Below, piece by piece: positions 39,162 through 47,107 of a stretch of DNA of 47,788 bases (position 1 is its first letter; every line of letters starts with the position of its first letter). The notes beneath the pieces were generated by a model. It was not told the DNA's origin, made no database searches, and was given only the letters and a program-made list of their open reading frames with translations. This DNA is from a virus, in the IMG/VR virus record IMGVR_UViG_3300023118_000011, positions 1 through 47,788 of that record, one strand, 5' to 3'. A program made the position numbers and the translations under genes.

Positions 39162-39676
39162 GGCGTCCTCGCATTCATCGCGTTGGGTTCGGTGGTGAGG
39201 CAGGCGGCCCGCGCAAGGCGACCCATGGCAGTCGGGGTGAGACCGTTGTCGGCATTGCCGTCGTAGACCAGGCGAAGCACCGCGGCTCTGGTGGCTCGAG
39301 CCTCATCGTCCGTGACGGTCGTCAGGGCCGAGGCCATGCCGGCACGACTGATGCCCTGTTCTTTGTCGAGCTGTATGGCGGTGGCGAGGCGGGCGATGCT
39401 GTCGCAATACGTGCTGGCGCAGGCAATCGCTGGGCCGAGCAGCAGGGACGACAGGACCACAGACTTCACGATTTGCTTGGCGCGGGACTGGCGGACACTC
39501 TCGGCCTCACATGCCCGGCACCGCGCGGCCCAATAGCCATGCATGCGGCGGTAGAACTCGGGATCGCAAGGCCAGTACTCCTGGCAACCGGTGCAGTATT
39601 TTTCCTCGAACTCCGGCCGGGTCCGAAAGCGCGGGACGCCGGACTTCGTAAACGGGGTGATCGATCCAAGCTTCAT
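39158..39676 (-). CDS. zinc-ribbon plus membrane-anchored protein, 172 aa
   Basis: Residues 20-60 form a zinc ribbon: KYCTGCQEYWPCDPEFYRRM, then RCRACEAESVRQ. A hydrophobic stretch at 75-88 (VVLSSLLLGPAIACAST) is a likely membrane or lipobox-like segment. The rest is helical with ALTTVTDDEARATRAAVLRL. The mix of a zinc ribbon and a membrane piece is unusual. AGGAC lies before the ATG at 39676. Role unknown. Confidence 0.6.
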   Translation of the reverse strand: MKLGSITPFTKSGVPRFRTRPEFEEKYCTGCQEYWPCDPEFYRRMHGYWAARCRACEAESVRQSRAKQIVKSVVLSSLLLGPAIACASTYCDSIARLATAIQLDKEQGISRAGMASALTTVTDDEARATRAAVLRLVYDGNADNGLTPTAMGRLARAACLTTEPNAMNARTP

Positions 39677-40221
39677 GGGACGTCCTGTGAGGTCTTCGGC
39701 CGCCCGAGGGCGGCACGGATGCGGGCGATATGCTCGGCGGCGGTCTCGGGGCTAGCCGGGCGGCGCTCGGGCGGTTTCTGTTCTATAGCTGGGAGGATCG
39801 GGTCAAGCACTTCACCAGCCAGCACGCGTTTCTTCACGACGTCATAGGCGGCCTGAAGGATCTTGTTCGCCTCGTAGGTCGGCGATCCCTTCCAGTTCCA
39901 CATGTCGATGGCGCGGGAGACGGCGACGGTGAACGGCTGGGGGTCACGCTGGCCGCGCAGGTAGGCTTCGCACTCGTCGCGGGTAGGGATGTCGAAACAG
40001 AACAGGCGGAATTCGGGGGCGCGCGGGGCGAAGCCGTGGCCGCTGTCGCGAAGACGGTCACAGGCCCGCATGACGAGGTCAGGCTCGACACCCCGGATCA
40101 CGCCCGCCCATTCCTCGCCAAACGCCGTCAGAGCGCGTCCGTCCGGTCGGAGAGGGGTAGGGCCGTACTGGCTGGTCCATTCCCTCCCGTACAGCACGCC
40201 CATGCGCTCCCATAGCCGCAT
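39673..40221 (-). CDS. replication P-like helicase loader
   Basis: A 182-residue protein from ATG 40221 with MRLWERMGVLYGREWTSQYG, EEWAGVIRGVEPDLVMRACD and HGFAPRAPEFRLFCFDIPTR. These match the lambda P / P22-like helicase loader N-terminal domain (W-x-x-x-L-x-x-x-L...P-E-F-R-x-x-C). It would bring host DnaB to the O-like protein. It has no strong ribosome site and probably depends on coupling with the O-like gene, 13 bases upstream. Confidence 0.65.
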   Translation of the reverse strand: MRLWERMGVLYGREWTSQYGPTPLRPDGRALTAFGEEWAGVIRGVEPDLVMRACDRLRDSGHGFAPRAPEFRLFCFDIPTRDECEAYLRGQRDPQPFTVAVSRAIDMWNWKGSPTYEANKILQAAYDVVKKRVLAGEVLDPILPAIEQKPPERRPASPETAAEHIARIRAALGRPKTSQDVP

Positions 40222-40234
40222 GATCAGCGTCCGG

Positions 40235-41124
40235 CTAACGGTGGCCGAAGGCAGCGCGGAAGGTCCGCTGCTCGTCGTCGGACATGGCCTCATAGTCTTC
40301 ACGGAGTGCTGCGCGGTTTCGCTCGCTGGCTTCCATGACTTGTTCGTAGGAGGTTTTGGCTCGGCCATTGGTCTTCGGTCCGGTTGAGGTGTCGATGTCG
40401 GCGGTCCAGCCGCCGCCGTTGAGGTAACTGGATACGTGGGGGATGGCGAATCCATCAATCCATGGCCGGTGGAATTTCTTGCGCTGGTCGAGGTCGAAGT
40501 GAAGTCGGGTTCGCTCGGCCTGTTTATCGGCATCGTCGAGATTGAGCTTTAGCCACGCCTGGTAACCCTTGGCCTTCGTTCCTCCCTTTCCCTTGGGCCA
40601 GCAGTCCCAGAATTCTTCGAACTCACGGCTGTACTTCGCGTCGCCGATAACTGGCTGGATCACGGAAATCGAGTTCCCCCGCTTGCGGGGGCTAGGGGGT
40701 TTCGTAAGACTCTTTTCTTTCGTGCTGTTTTCTTGTGTTTCGTAAGAGTGACCAGGTTTCCCGTCAGTCGGGGATTCCGTGCGTACGGAAATCGGTATAC
40801 ACGGCTCCAAGTTGAGAATCAGGTCGCGGCCGACAATCCGGTTACCCGCGTCCCTCACAAAATGGTCACTCACAAGGCCGGCTGCCTTCAGCACGCGCAT
40901 GGCTTCGGCGTAACGCTCGCGACTCAGGTCGAAGTGGTCGCGAAGGTGATTCTTCAGGATTCGCCAGTTCGACGACTTGCTGTGGAGGTACGCCCACAAC
41001 GCAGTGCGTCGGGGTTCTGGATCGACTGAATCACTGCGGTAGGAAGCTGGGTGTAAGGCGCAACCTGTTTACGAAGCACGGCATCGGGAAGCGCCGCTGC
41101 CTGGGCGCGTTCGGCTTCGTTCAT
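40235..41124 (-). CDS. O-like replication initiator, frameshifted near residue 42
   Basis: The reading frame from ATG 41124 (MNEAERAQAAALPDAVLRKQ, then PTAVIQSIQNPDAL) matches the usual start of O-like initiators. It leaves the correct frame near 41001 and stops at about 40957. The remainder, LWAYLHSKSSNWRILKNHLR then ERYAEAMRVLKAAGLV, is read in a second frame to the stop at 40235. One missing base near 40999-41003 accounts for the break. The ATG overlaps the zinc-finger gene's TGA as ATGA, which supports 41124 as the true start. The C-terminal half is a winged-helix and a charged region. It may be a sequencing error, a real mutation, or a programmed shift. Confidence 0.65.
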
Positions 41125-41297
41125 GCTGCAACAGCCTTCGGAGCCGGATTACGGTCTTCGATCATGTCAATGCAAATTCGTACGCATTCTTGGCAGATAG
41201 CTGCGTCAGATGGGCCCGCTATAAGCGCAGGAGTCGAATCCTCAGAAACACCGCAGTAATCGCAGTGCAGGACGGTTCGGGTTTGGGTTTTTTTCAC
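41121..41297 (-). CDS. ClpX-type zinc-finger protein, 58 aa
   Basis: A short protein from GTG at 41297 with AGGAG upstream. HCDYCGVSEDSTPALIAGPS then AAICQECVRICIDMIEDR fit the ClpX zinc-binding domain: C-x2-C...LIAGP...ICxEC...C.D.I. That is all there is, without the ATPase. It would dimerise and may pose as or bind ClpX adaptor sites. It is coupled by ATGA to the O-like gene, so a link to replication control through ClpXP is worth testing. Confidence 0.75.
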   Translation of the reverse strand: MKKTQTRTVLHCDYCGVSEDSTPALIAGPSDAAICQECVRICIDMIEDRNPAPKAVAA

Positions 41298-41323
41298 TAG
41301 CACGCTCCTGAATGGAGCGCCGG

Positions 41324-41340
41324 GGCGATGTTGCATCGCC
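41324..41340. promoter_or_regulatory. perfect operator-like inverted repeat
   Basis: GGCGATG (41324-41330), TTG, CATCGCC (41334-41340) is a perfect 7-bp inverse repeat. It overlaps the -35 box of the plus-strand RNA promoter. It lies 27 bases upstream of the zinc-finger gene start on the minus strand. It could be the binding site of the HTH regulator. Confidence 0.45.
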
Positions 41341-41358
41341 GCCAAAGGTCGGTATGAT
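41331..41358 (+). promoter_or_regulatory. promoter of the OOP-like RNA
   Basis: TTGCAT (41331-41336), a 16-base spacer and TATGAT (41353-41358) form a good sigma-70 promoter on the plus strand. It points at the 3' end of the HTH gene. The predicted start is at about 41365. Confidence 0.65.
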
Positions 41359-41364
41359 CCGGCC

Positions 41365-41439
41365 TAGCGGAGACGCGCCATCGCCTTGGCGCGTTCTGTT
41401 TGGCCCTCGGAGTTCGTCGCTCCGGGGGCTTTTCTTTTT
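41365..41439 (+). ncRNA. OOP-like small RNA, about 75 nt
   Basis: Between the promoter at 41331-41358 and a terminator lie two hairpins. The first is a perfect 8-bp stem ACGCGCCA (41373-41380) with TGGCGCGT (41387-41394). The second is GCCCTCGGAG (41403-41412) with CTCCGGGGGC (41420-41429), followed by TTTTCTTTTT. The RNA is about 75 nt, ends within the stop codon of the HTH gene (41438-41440), runs against it, and lies just upstream of the O-like gene. Lambda OOP has the same place, direction and size, between cII and O. Confidence 0.6.
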
Positions 41440-41755
41440 ACTCGTCTTTCGGCGTGTAGCCAAGCGCTTTGACAGTCAAGCCCTTGAAGTGCTGGGGTGC
41501 CACTTCCTTCAGGTTCGCTTTCCCGCCCTTGGCCTGCGCCATTTCAACGATACGGCGGGCCATCACGGCATCCAGCGGGTCGGTGTCGCTCTTGCGTCCC
41601 GTCCGCGTGTCGCCCCAGCGTATCCGCTCGATGACCGGACGGCTGACGCCCAGCTCGCGCGACACATACGAAGCCCCGCCAGCCTGTTCAATCGCTTCTT
41701 CTCTGGCCTTGGTCACCTTGGCGGTGAGGCGTGTTACCCATTCGAAACGTTTCAT
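41438..41755 (-). CDS. small HTH regulator (Cro/CII-like position)
   Basis: A 105-residue protein from ATG 41755. AGGASYVSRELGVSRPVIER (residues 25-45) forms an HTH, followed by IRWGDTRTGRKSDTDPLDAV. The C-terminal part is helical and basic. It is the first gene of the minus arm. By position it is a counterpart of CII or Cro, but no direct match is recalled. The longer frame to 41848 begins with a TTG and has no ribosome site. Its own ribosome site is weak. Confidence 0.65.
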   Translation of the reverse strand: MKRFEWVTRLTAKVTKAREEAIEQAGGASYVSRELGVSRPVIERIRWGDTRTGRKSDTDPLDAVMARRIVEMAQAKGGKANLKEVAPQHFKGLTVKALGYTPKDE

Positions 41756-41892
41756 TTGGTGCTCGGCAGCAGTGGTGTTGGGCGGAGTGTGCACCGATCC
41801 GGCTATTTGGTCAATCCACGGATTGTTTTTCTTCGCGGAGTAGTGCAAGATGACTCATCCCCGAGCCACTTCGGGGCACATGGGTGAATTCG
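41756..41892. promoter_or_regulatory. divergent control region between the two arms
   Basis: This 137-base gap separates the minus HTH gene and the plus RecE-like gene. On the minus strand TTGACC (plus 41809-41814), 17 bases and CACACT (plus 41786-41791) form a possible promoter. On the plus strand TTGTTT (41823-41828), 17 bases and CAAGAT (41846-41851) form a weaker one. CCCCGA-GCCACT-TCGGGG (41860-41875) is a hairpin just before the RecE start. Fit of all boxes is partial. Confidence 0.5.
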
Positions 41893-42816
41893 ATGTCCGC
41901 ACTCGATCTTGCGTTGCCCGCCTGGGCGGCGCCGTACTTTGATGGTCCCGATGCAAAAGGGAAGGCCATCGTCTACGGTTTGCAGGAAGACCTCTATCAC
42001 CGCACGAAATCGCTGATTTCGAAGTCGTCGCTGGACAAGATCGCGATGACCCCGGCGCACTACCGTTACCACTTGGCTAACCCGGTGGTGCCGACGCGCG
42101 CCATGGTGACCGGCTCGGCGCTACATACGGTCGTTCTGGAGCCGGATCTGTTTCCCCGCAAGTTCGTGGTGATGCCCGAGTTCGGCAACATGCGAACCAA
42201 CCTGGCAAAGGCCAAGCGCGACGAGTGGATCGCGGAGCACGGCGCGGGGAAGACCTACCTCACGGCTGAGGAAATGGCGACGGTGATCGGCATGGCCGAC
42301 TCGCTTCGCATGCATCCAACCGTGCGTATCCTGCTGGCGGACTTCGAACCCGAAGTGACCATCGTCTGGACGGACGAGGAAACAGGCTTACCATGCAAGG
42401 GCCGCATCGATGCGCTGTCGCGGTACGCCGATGGCATCCCGGTCGACATCAAGTCAGCACGCGATGCGTCGGAGTCGGGCTTCATGCGGGCCGCGCACAA
42501 CCGGCGCTACCACGTTCAGGATTCCACTTATATCGGTGGTCTACGTGCAAACGGTCACACGGCGCGCAACTTCGTCCTGCCCGCGGTGGAAAGTAAGCCG
42601 CCTTATGCCGTGGGCGTGTACCAGTTCCGTGCGCCTTCCCTGATCGCCGGTGACGAGCTGCGCCGCCGTGATATGCGGATGCTGGCGAAGTGCCTGAAGG
42701 CCGACCACTGGCCCGGTTATACCGAGAACATCCGCGACATCGATATTCCCAACTACGGCCTCGCCGAGGCTGAGAACATGAACAACCTTGACGACGAGGA
42801 TGACAACGATGAGTGA
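41893..42816 (+). CDS. RecE/Exo8-like exonuclease (PD-(D/E)XK)
   Basis: A 307-residue protein. It opens YGLQEDLYHRTKSLISKSSL then MTPAHYRYHL, the RecE/DUF3799 start. Further on, SALHTVVLEPDLF, then EVTIVWTDEETGLPCKGRID and PVDIKSARDAS, give the D and D-x-K of the nuclease; DSTYIGGL follows. It resects double-stranded ends to feed RecT. The ATG at 41893 is preferred; GTG at 41884 is in frame. Its stop overlaps the RecT start by 8 bases. Confidence 0.85.
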   Translation: MSALDLALPAWAAPYFDGPDAKGKAIVYGLQEDLYHRTKSLISKSSLDKIAMTPAHYRYHLANPVVPTRAMVTGSALHTVVLEPDLFPRKFVVMPEFGNMRTNLAKAKRDEWIAEHGAGKTYLTAEEMATVIGMADSLRMHPTVRILLADFEPEVTIVWTDEETGLPCKGRIDALSRYADGIPVDIKSARDASESGFMRAAHNRRYHVQDSTYIGGLRANGHTARNFVLPAVESKPPYAVGVYQFRAPSLIAGDELRRRDMRMLAKCLKADHWPGYTENIRDIDIPNYGLAEAENMNNLDDEDDNDE

Positions 42817-43702
42817 CACCGAAGTTTTACCGGATGGCAAGCCGATGGATACACCAGCCGTCATTCCCGACCGACCCTATGCGAACGACAACCGGGCGCT
42901 GTCCGTGTTCGGTAGTGGGCATGGCTTCAGCGTGGCGATGGAAATGGCGCGGATGCTGTCGGAATCGACGATGGTTCCCGACCAATACCAGGCCTACAAC
43001 CTGAAGAATGGACAGTGGGTCCATAACCCGGTGGGTGTCGGCAACTGCATCGTGGCGCTGGAATTCTCGTCGCGTATGGGTCTGTCACCCTTCACGATCA
43101 TGCAAAACATGGATGTCATCAAAGGCAAGCCGGGGTTTCGTGGAAAGTTCAACGCGGGCCTCGTGAACCACTCGCCCCTGTTCTCGCGTATCGCTTATGA
43201 GTGGCGCAGCGAGAAAGGGAAGGATGAATACGGCTGCCGCGCCTATGCGACGTCAGTGGATTCCGGTCAGGTGCTCTATGGCGTCTGGATCGACTGGAAG
43301 ATGGTCAAGGCTGAGAAGTGGGACACGAACCCGAAGTGGCACAACATGACCGAACAGATGTTCATGTACCGAGCGGCTTCGTTCTGGGTTAACGCGCATG
43401 CCCCCGAACTCACGCTTGGCCTGCCGACCGTTGAGGAAATCGAGGACGTCGCGGTTGTCACGCAGGATCGCCGGGCGAGTGCGCGTGATCTGAACGCGCG
43501 TATTCGACATGACCTTGCTGCTGGGGCTGGTCAAGGTCTCGAGACGGACGGGGAAGTTGTCGAGCCTGATCCGGAAGGCGTGGCATTGGAACCTCAAGAA
43601 ACCGAAACGCCGGCCGATACCAACGAAGCCCCTAGCGGCGTTATCGAACCCTCCACCGAAACCCCCACGACCCGCCGTCGCGCCGGCCGCACTGTCGAGT
43701 AA
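42809..43702 (+). CDS. RecT-like single-strand annealing protein
   Basis: A 297-residue protein. MGLSPFTIMQNMDVIKGKPG then FRGKFNAGLVNHS, and KWHNMTEQMFMYRAASFWVN with HAPELTLGLPTVEEIEDV are the RecT core motifs. The C-terminal 70 residues are acidic with PEPE-like low complexity. It anneals strands exposed by RecE. The start at 42809 overlaps the RecE gene. Confidence 0.9.
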   Translation: MSDTEVLPDGKPMDTPAVIPDRPYANDNRALSVFGSGHGFSVAMEMARMLSESTMVPDQYQAYNLKNGQWVHNPVGVGNCIVALEFSSRMGLSPFTIMQNMDVIKGKPGFRGKFNAGLVNHSPLFSRIAYEWRSEKGKDEYGCRAYATSVDSGQVLYGVWIDWKMVKAEKWDTNPKWHNMTEQMFMYRAASFWVNAHAPELTLGLPTVEEIEDVAVVTQDRRASARDLNARIRHDLAAGAGQGLETDGEVVEPDPEGVALEPQETETPADTNEAPSGVIEPSTETPTTRRRAGRTVE

Positions 43703-43712
43703 GGACATCACC

Positions 43713-44159
43713 ATGACCAACGCACTTGTAGGTAAAAAGCTGGCGGCTATTCAGATAGCGTCCGACCGTGAAGCGCTTCGATTCATCTGTGAAGATGGCG
43801 AGGTGATCGCCCGTTGCTACGGCGATTGTTGTTCGCGAACTTGGGTTGAATCAGTGGAGACGACAGCAATGCTTCCGGCCGTTGTCCTGTCTGTCGACAG
43901 CCTCGCTCTACCTGAATTTGATGGCGATAAAGATCCGGAGATTCGCCAGGAGTGGGATGGCGGCGAACTCATCCGGTTTTATGGTTGCAAGATCACCACC
44001 GACCGTGGTCACGTCATCATCGACTACCGAAACGAATCGAACGGCTATTACGGCGGATCTCTGGGGTGGCCCGGCGATCTTTTCTACGGCGGCGTCTACG
44101 GCCAAAACGTCAGCAACGAGGAATGGCAGCCGCTTTTCTCTCTCACCCCCGAAGGTTAA
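43713..44159 (+). CDS. DUF7448 protein, 148 aa
   Basis: LVGKKLAAIQIASDREALRF then CEDGEVIARCYGDCCSRTW, ending TDRGHVIIDYRNESNGYYGG. The pattern KKLxxIQIASDRxALRF and CYGDCCSxTW marks the DUF7448 family, frequent in phage early regions and of unknown function. AAGGACA lies before the ATG. It is between RecT and the ATPase. Confidence 0.8.
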   Translation: MTNALVGKKLAAIQIASDREALRFICEDGEVIARCYGDCCSRTWVESVETTAMLPAVVLSVDSLALPEFDGDKDPEIRQEWDGGELIRFYGCKITTDRGHVIIDYRNESNGYYGGSLGWPGDLFYGGVYGQNVSNEEWQPLFSLTPEG

Positions 44160-44168
44160 GGACACCTC

Positions 44169-45827
44169 ATGCGTATCAGCACCGTCACCGCCTCCCATTT
44201 CCTGTCCCACACCAGCCTCATCATCAGCATGCCGGCCGAGGTCAAAATGACCCTGATCGCCGGACCCAACGGCGCCGGCAAGTCGGCAGCGGCGCAGGCC
44301 ATTCGCCTGGCGCTGTTCGGCGAGCCAGTGCGCGGGCTGTCGAAGAAGAACGAACTCTCCGCGCTGCGTCAGCACGGCCAGATGAAGGGCATTGTCTCGG
44401 CAGACACCAGCCTGGGCGTCGGCAGCCTGTCGTTGAGCACGGGCAAGCACGAGGCGCCGGCCAACGCGTTGCCGCCCATGCTGGCCTACACGCTCGATCC
44501 GGGCCTGTTCTTCGCCGAGCCAGATGCCGGCAAGAAGGCACAAATCCTGATGAAGGCGTGCGGCATCCGCCAGAACAAGGAGCGGATCTTCGCCGACCTG
44601 ATCGCCATGGGCCACGACGCCGGGCGGGTCGAGGGCTTGGAGTGGGGCGCCGGCTTCACCTTCGCCGAGAAGGCCGCGAAACAGGAAGCCAGCGATGCGC
44701 GGGCACGCTGGAAGTTCGTCACCGGCGAAACCTACGGCGACCAGAAGGCGATCGGCTGGACTGCGCCCGACGTGCCGCCCATGGACACGACCGAGGAAGA
44801 CCTTGCCCATGCCATCAGCACCGTGCAGAAGCGCGTGCAGGGCGCGCAGGAAGCCCGGGCGACCCTGAAGGCGAACGATGCCGCGGCCAAGCGTGCGGAG
44901 GCCTCCCGGAAGACGGCGGCGGGCGCGCAGGCGATTGCCGACAACATCGGGACGCAGCGGGACGCGCTGGAACGGCTGGAAAAGGAACTGGCCGAGGTCA
45001 CCGAGATTGCGATGACGCCGGGCGGCACGGTGGTGGAATGCCCCTGCTGTAACGCCCAGGTCATCGTGCAGGCCAGTGGTCGGCTGCTGAAATACACGCC
45101 ACCGAAGGGTAACGCGCCGCGCGCCGCCGTCCGCAAGCGTGAACTGGAAGCCGAAGTCGTCACGAAGCGCGGCATCCTGTTGTCGCTGGAAGGGCAGTTG
45201 CGGATGGCTGAAGCCGCTCGAGACGCGCTGGGCGATGTACCTGACGCTCCGACCGAGGCCGAGCTTTCCCGGGCTGATGCTGACGTGGCGCGTCATCAAG
45301 GTATGCTGGACGAAGCGCAGCAGAAGATGCGCGAACTTCAGAAGCACCAGGGAGACGTCGAGGCCGCCGCCAAACGCACGCAGCAGGCCGCCGATGCCCA
45401 TGCCGATGTGCAGGCCTTCACCGCACTGGCGGACGCAATTCACGGGCTTCCTGAGAAGTACATCGGCGAGGCGTTGGTGACGATTAACGGCTGGATGGCG
45501 GAACTGGTCGAACTCGGGTATGCCGAAGGCTCGCCGGCCATCGTCATGGACCCCGACATGAGTCTTCGTTACGGTCCGACCCTGTATGACCTGGCAAGCG
45601 AGTCGGAAAAGTGGCGCATGCGCTTGGCCTTGGCCTACGCCATCGCGCAGGCATCGCAGGTGGGCGTGCTGATGATGGACGAGTTCGATATCGTTCAGCC
45701 GTCCGATCGCGGCGACATCCTCGGCTTCTTCGAAGGCAACACCGACGTGCAATCGATCTTGATCGGCACGCTGAAGACGAAGTACGAGCCCGAGGCGGGA
45801 GGCCAGTGCATCTGGATGGGCGCATGA
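44169..45827 (+). CDS. SbcC/Rad50-like ATPase
   Basis: A 552-residue protein. Walker A is GPNGAGKS at 32-39, Walker B is VGVLMMDEFD at about 499-508, and the signature region is ESEKWRMRLALAYAIAQ. Two coiled-coil arms flank a CPCC zinc hook at about residues 291-294. That is the SbcC/Rad50 design, shortened. No SbcD nuclease partner is near. In this operon it may hold DNA ends for RecE/RecT. The next gene overlaps its stop as ATGA. Confidence 0.85.
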   Translation: MRISTVTASHFLSHTSLIISMPAEVKMTLIAGPNGAGKSAAAQAIRLALFGEPVRGLSKKNELSALRQHGQMKGIVSADTSLGVGSLSLSTGKHEAPANALPPMLAYTLDPGLFFAEPDAGKKAQILMKACGIRQNKERIFADLIAMGHDAGRVEGLEWGAGFTFAEKAAKQEASDARARWKFVTGETYGDQKAIGWTAPDVPPMDTTEEDLAHAISTVQKRVQGAQEARATLKANDAAAKRAEASRKTAAGAQAIADNIGTQRDALERLEKELAEVTEIAMTPGGTVVECPCCNAQVIVQASGRLLKYTPPKGNAPRAAVRKRELEAEVVTKRGILLSLEGQLRMAEAARDALGDVPDAPTEAELSRADADVARHQGMLDEAQQKMRELQKHQGDVEAAAKRTQQAADAHADVQAFTALADAIHGLPEKYIGEALVTINGWMAELVELGYAEGSPAIVMDPDMSLRYGPTLYDLASESEKWRMRLALAYAIAQASQVGVLMMDEFDIVQPSDRGDILGFFEGNTDVQSILIGTLKTKYEPEAGGQCIWMGA

Positions 45828-46105
45828 TTACCGGCGATCCCAAGACCCCGTTCTTTGCCTACAAGCTGTCGCCCACGTATTGCATCACCCGCGTCATCGT
45901 CGAGGAAGCCTTGGGCCAGTCCTACTACCGGCTGGAAACCAAAGGCGTCGTGCATGGCGCGGAGCTGCACATGAGCGTGGCCGATGCCATTGCCTCGGGC
46001 CGTCAGAAGATCCTCATGCTGGAACGGTCGATGGCGAAGGGGCAAGCGAAGATCAATGAACGCAAGGCGGCGCTGAAGAACGCCGAGAAGATGGCAAAGT
46101 CCTAA
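45824..46105 (+). CDS. hypothetical protein, 93 aa
   Basis: MITGDPKTPFFAYKLSPTYC, RVIVEEALGQSYYRLETKGV, then a helix KILMLERSMAKGQAKINERK. It is coupled to the ATPase as ATGA, so it may be a partner of it, but nothing in the sequence names it. Confidence 0.65.
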   Translation: MITGDPKTPFFAYKLSPTYCITRVIVEEALGQSYYRLETKGVVHGAELHMSVADAIASGRQKILMLERSMAKGQAKINERKAALKNAEKMAKS

Positions 46106-46160
46106 CGACATTTCCCGCGACGAACTATCACCGTCGCTATAACCAACGGAGCATCACCAC

Positions 46161-47099
46161 ATGTTCGAAATCACTGAAGGGGACGTGCTGCTGGCACACC
46201 TCAATACCCGGACCGAGAAGCATGGCGACGAGGATGTCGGCGCGATCGATCTGAAGATCAAATGCCGCGCGGCGAACACCATCCTCGATCTGCTGGACCC
46301 GCGTCTGCGTTCGACGTTCTTCCAGCGCGCGGGCGGCGGCCAGCAGGCGGACATGCATTCGCCGGAGCATCTTCCGCAGCGCGTCTTCCCGCATATCCCG
46401 TCGTTCACTTGGGACGACAAGCTGGAAGGCTACACGGCGGTCATCGGTACCGGCCTTGGGCTGGTCAGCGTCACGCTCGGCCAGGTGAAGGTCCACAAGT
46501 TCAAGTTCGAACCCGTCGATGGCGGCACGGTCGACCTGACCTACACGGTGAGCTGCAACCCATCCGCCGAGCAGGTTGCCGCGGTCTACCCGCTGAACGG
46601 GCAGGGCATCATCCTGACCCTGACGCCGCCGAAGTCGGATGGTGGTGGGGCAGCCAAGATCAAGGACGAGGCGATCCGCCAGCGTCAGGCCGAGGAAGGT
46701 CAGCCGGATATCCTCGACGAGCAGGAGAAGGCCGAGAAGGAACGCGCAGACGCTATCGCTGATGCGTGGGAAGGCCAGCCTTCGACCATGGGTGAGTTCG
46801 CCCTGCTGCCGCCTGCTGTTGCCGGCGAGCCCGATGTACCGGAAACCGAAACGCTGGTGACGCTGCTGGCCGAGCGCGGTTACGAGATGACGGCCGAGGA
46901 CATCGAGAACCCGGCCGTGCTGGACGATCCGACGTATGCCGAACTGCTGGCGTACCTGCGCGGCAACGACCCGGCGCCCGATGCTCTGGTGGATTACATG
47001 GTGGCCGTATCGTCGCCACAGGAAGACCCGGAACCCGAACCCACCCCGGAACCCGAGAAGCCCGCCCGCAAGCCCCGCAAGGGCAAGACGGTCGACTGA
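46161..47099 (+). CDS. hypothetical protein of the recombination operon, 312 aa
   Basis: Residues 1-150 are beta-rich: EKHGDEDVGAIDLKIKCRAA, then LDPRLRSTFFQ and HIPSFTWDDKLEGYTAVIGT, VDLTYTVSCNP. The rest is charged, ending in a Pro/Glu stretch (EDPEPEPTPEPEK) and a basic end KPRKGKTVD. The beta domain plus acidic tail recalls single-strand binding proteins, but this is only shape. Homologues with this start occur next to RecT in other phages. A terminator follows. Confidence 0.65.
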   Translation: MFEITEGDVLLAHLNTRTEKHGDEDVGAIDLKIKCRAANTILDLLDPRLRSTFFQRAGGGQQADMHSPEHLPQRVFPHIPSFTWDDKLEGYTAVIGTGLGLVSVTLGQVKVHKFKFEPVDGGTVDLTYTVSCNPSAEQVAAVYPLNGQGIILTLTPPKSDGGGAAKIKDEAIRQRQAEEGQPDILDEQEKAEKERADAIADAWEGQPSTMGEFALLPPAVAGEPDVPETETLVTLLAERGYEMTAEDIENPAVLDDPTYAELLAYLRGNDPAPDALVDYMVAVSSPQEDPEPEPTPEPEKPARKPRKGKTVD

Positions 47100-47107
47100 C
47101 ACGGAGA

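Noticed and set aside
40990-41010. Programmed -1 frameshift in the O-like gene
   Set aside because: No X-XXY-YYZ heptamer lies at the switch point, so a missing base is the simpler explanation, though it is not excluded.
43908-45752. 614-codon minus-strand frame opposite the ATPase and DUF7448 genes
   Set aside because: It lies fully antisense to a clear SbcC-like gene with Walker motifs. Its composition (His, Arg, Gly, Leu) is that of a high-GC shadow frame, and no domain is seen.
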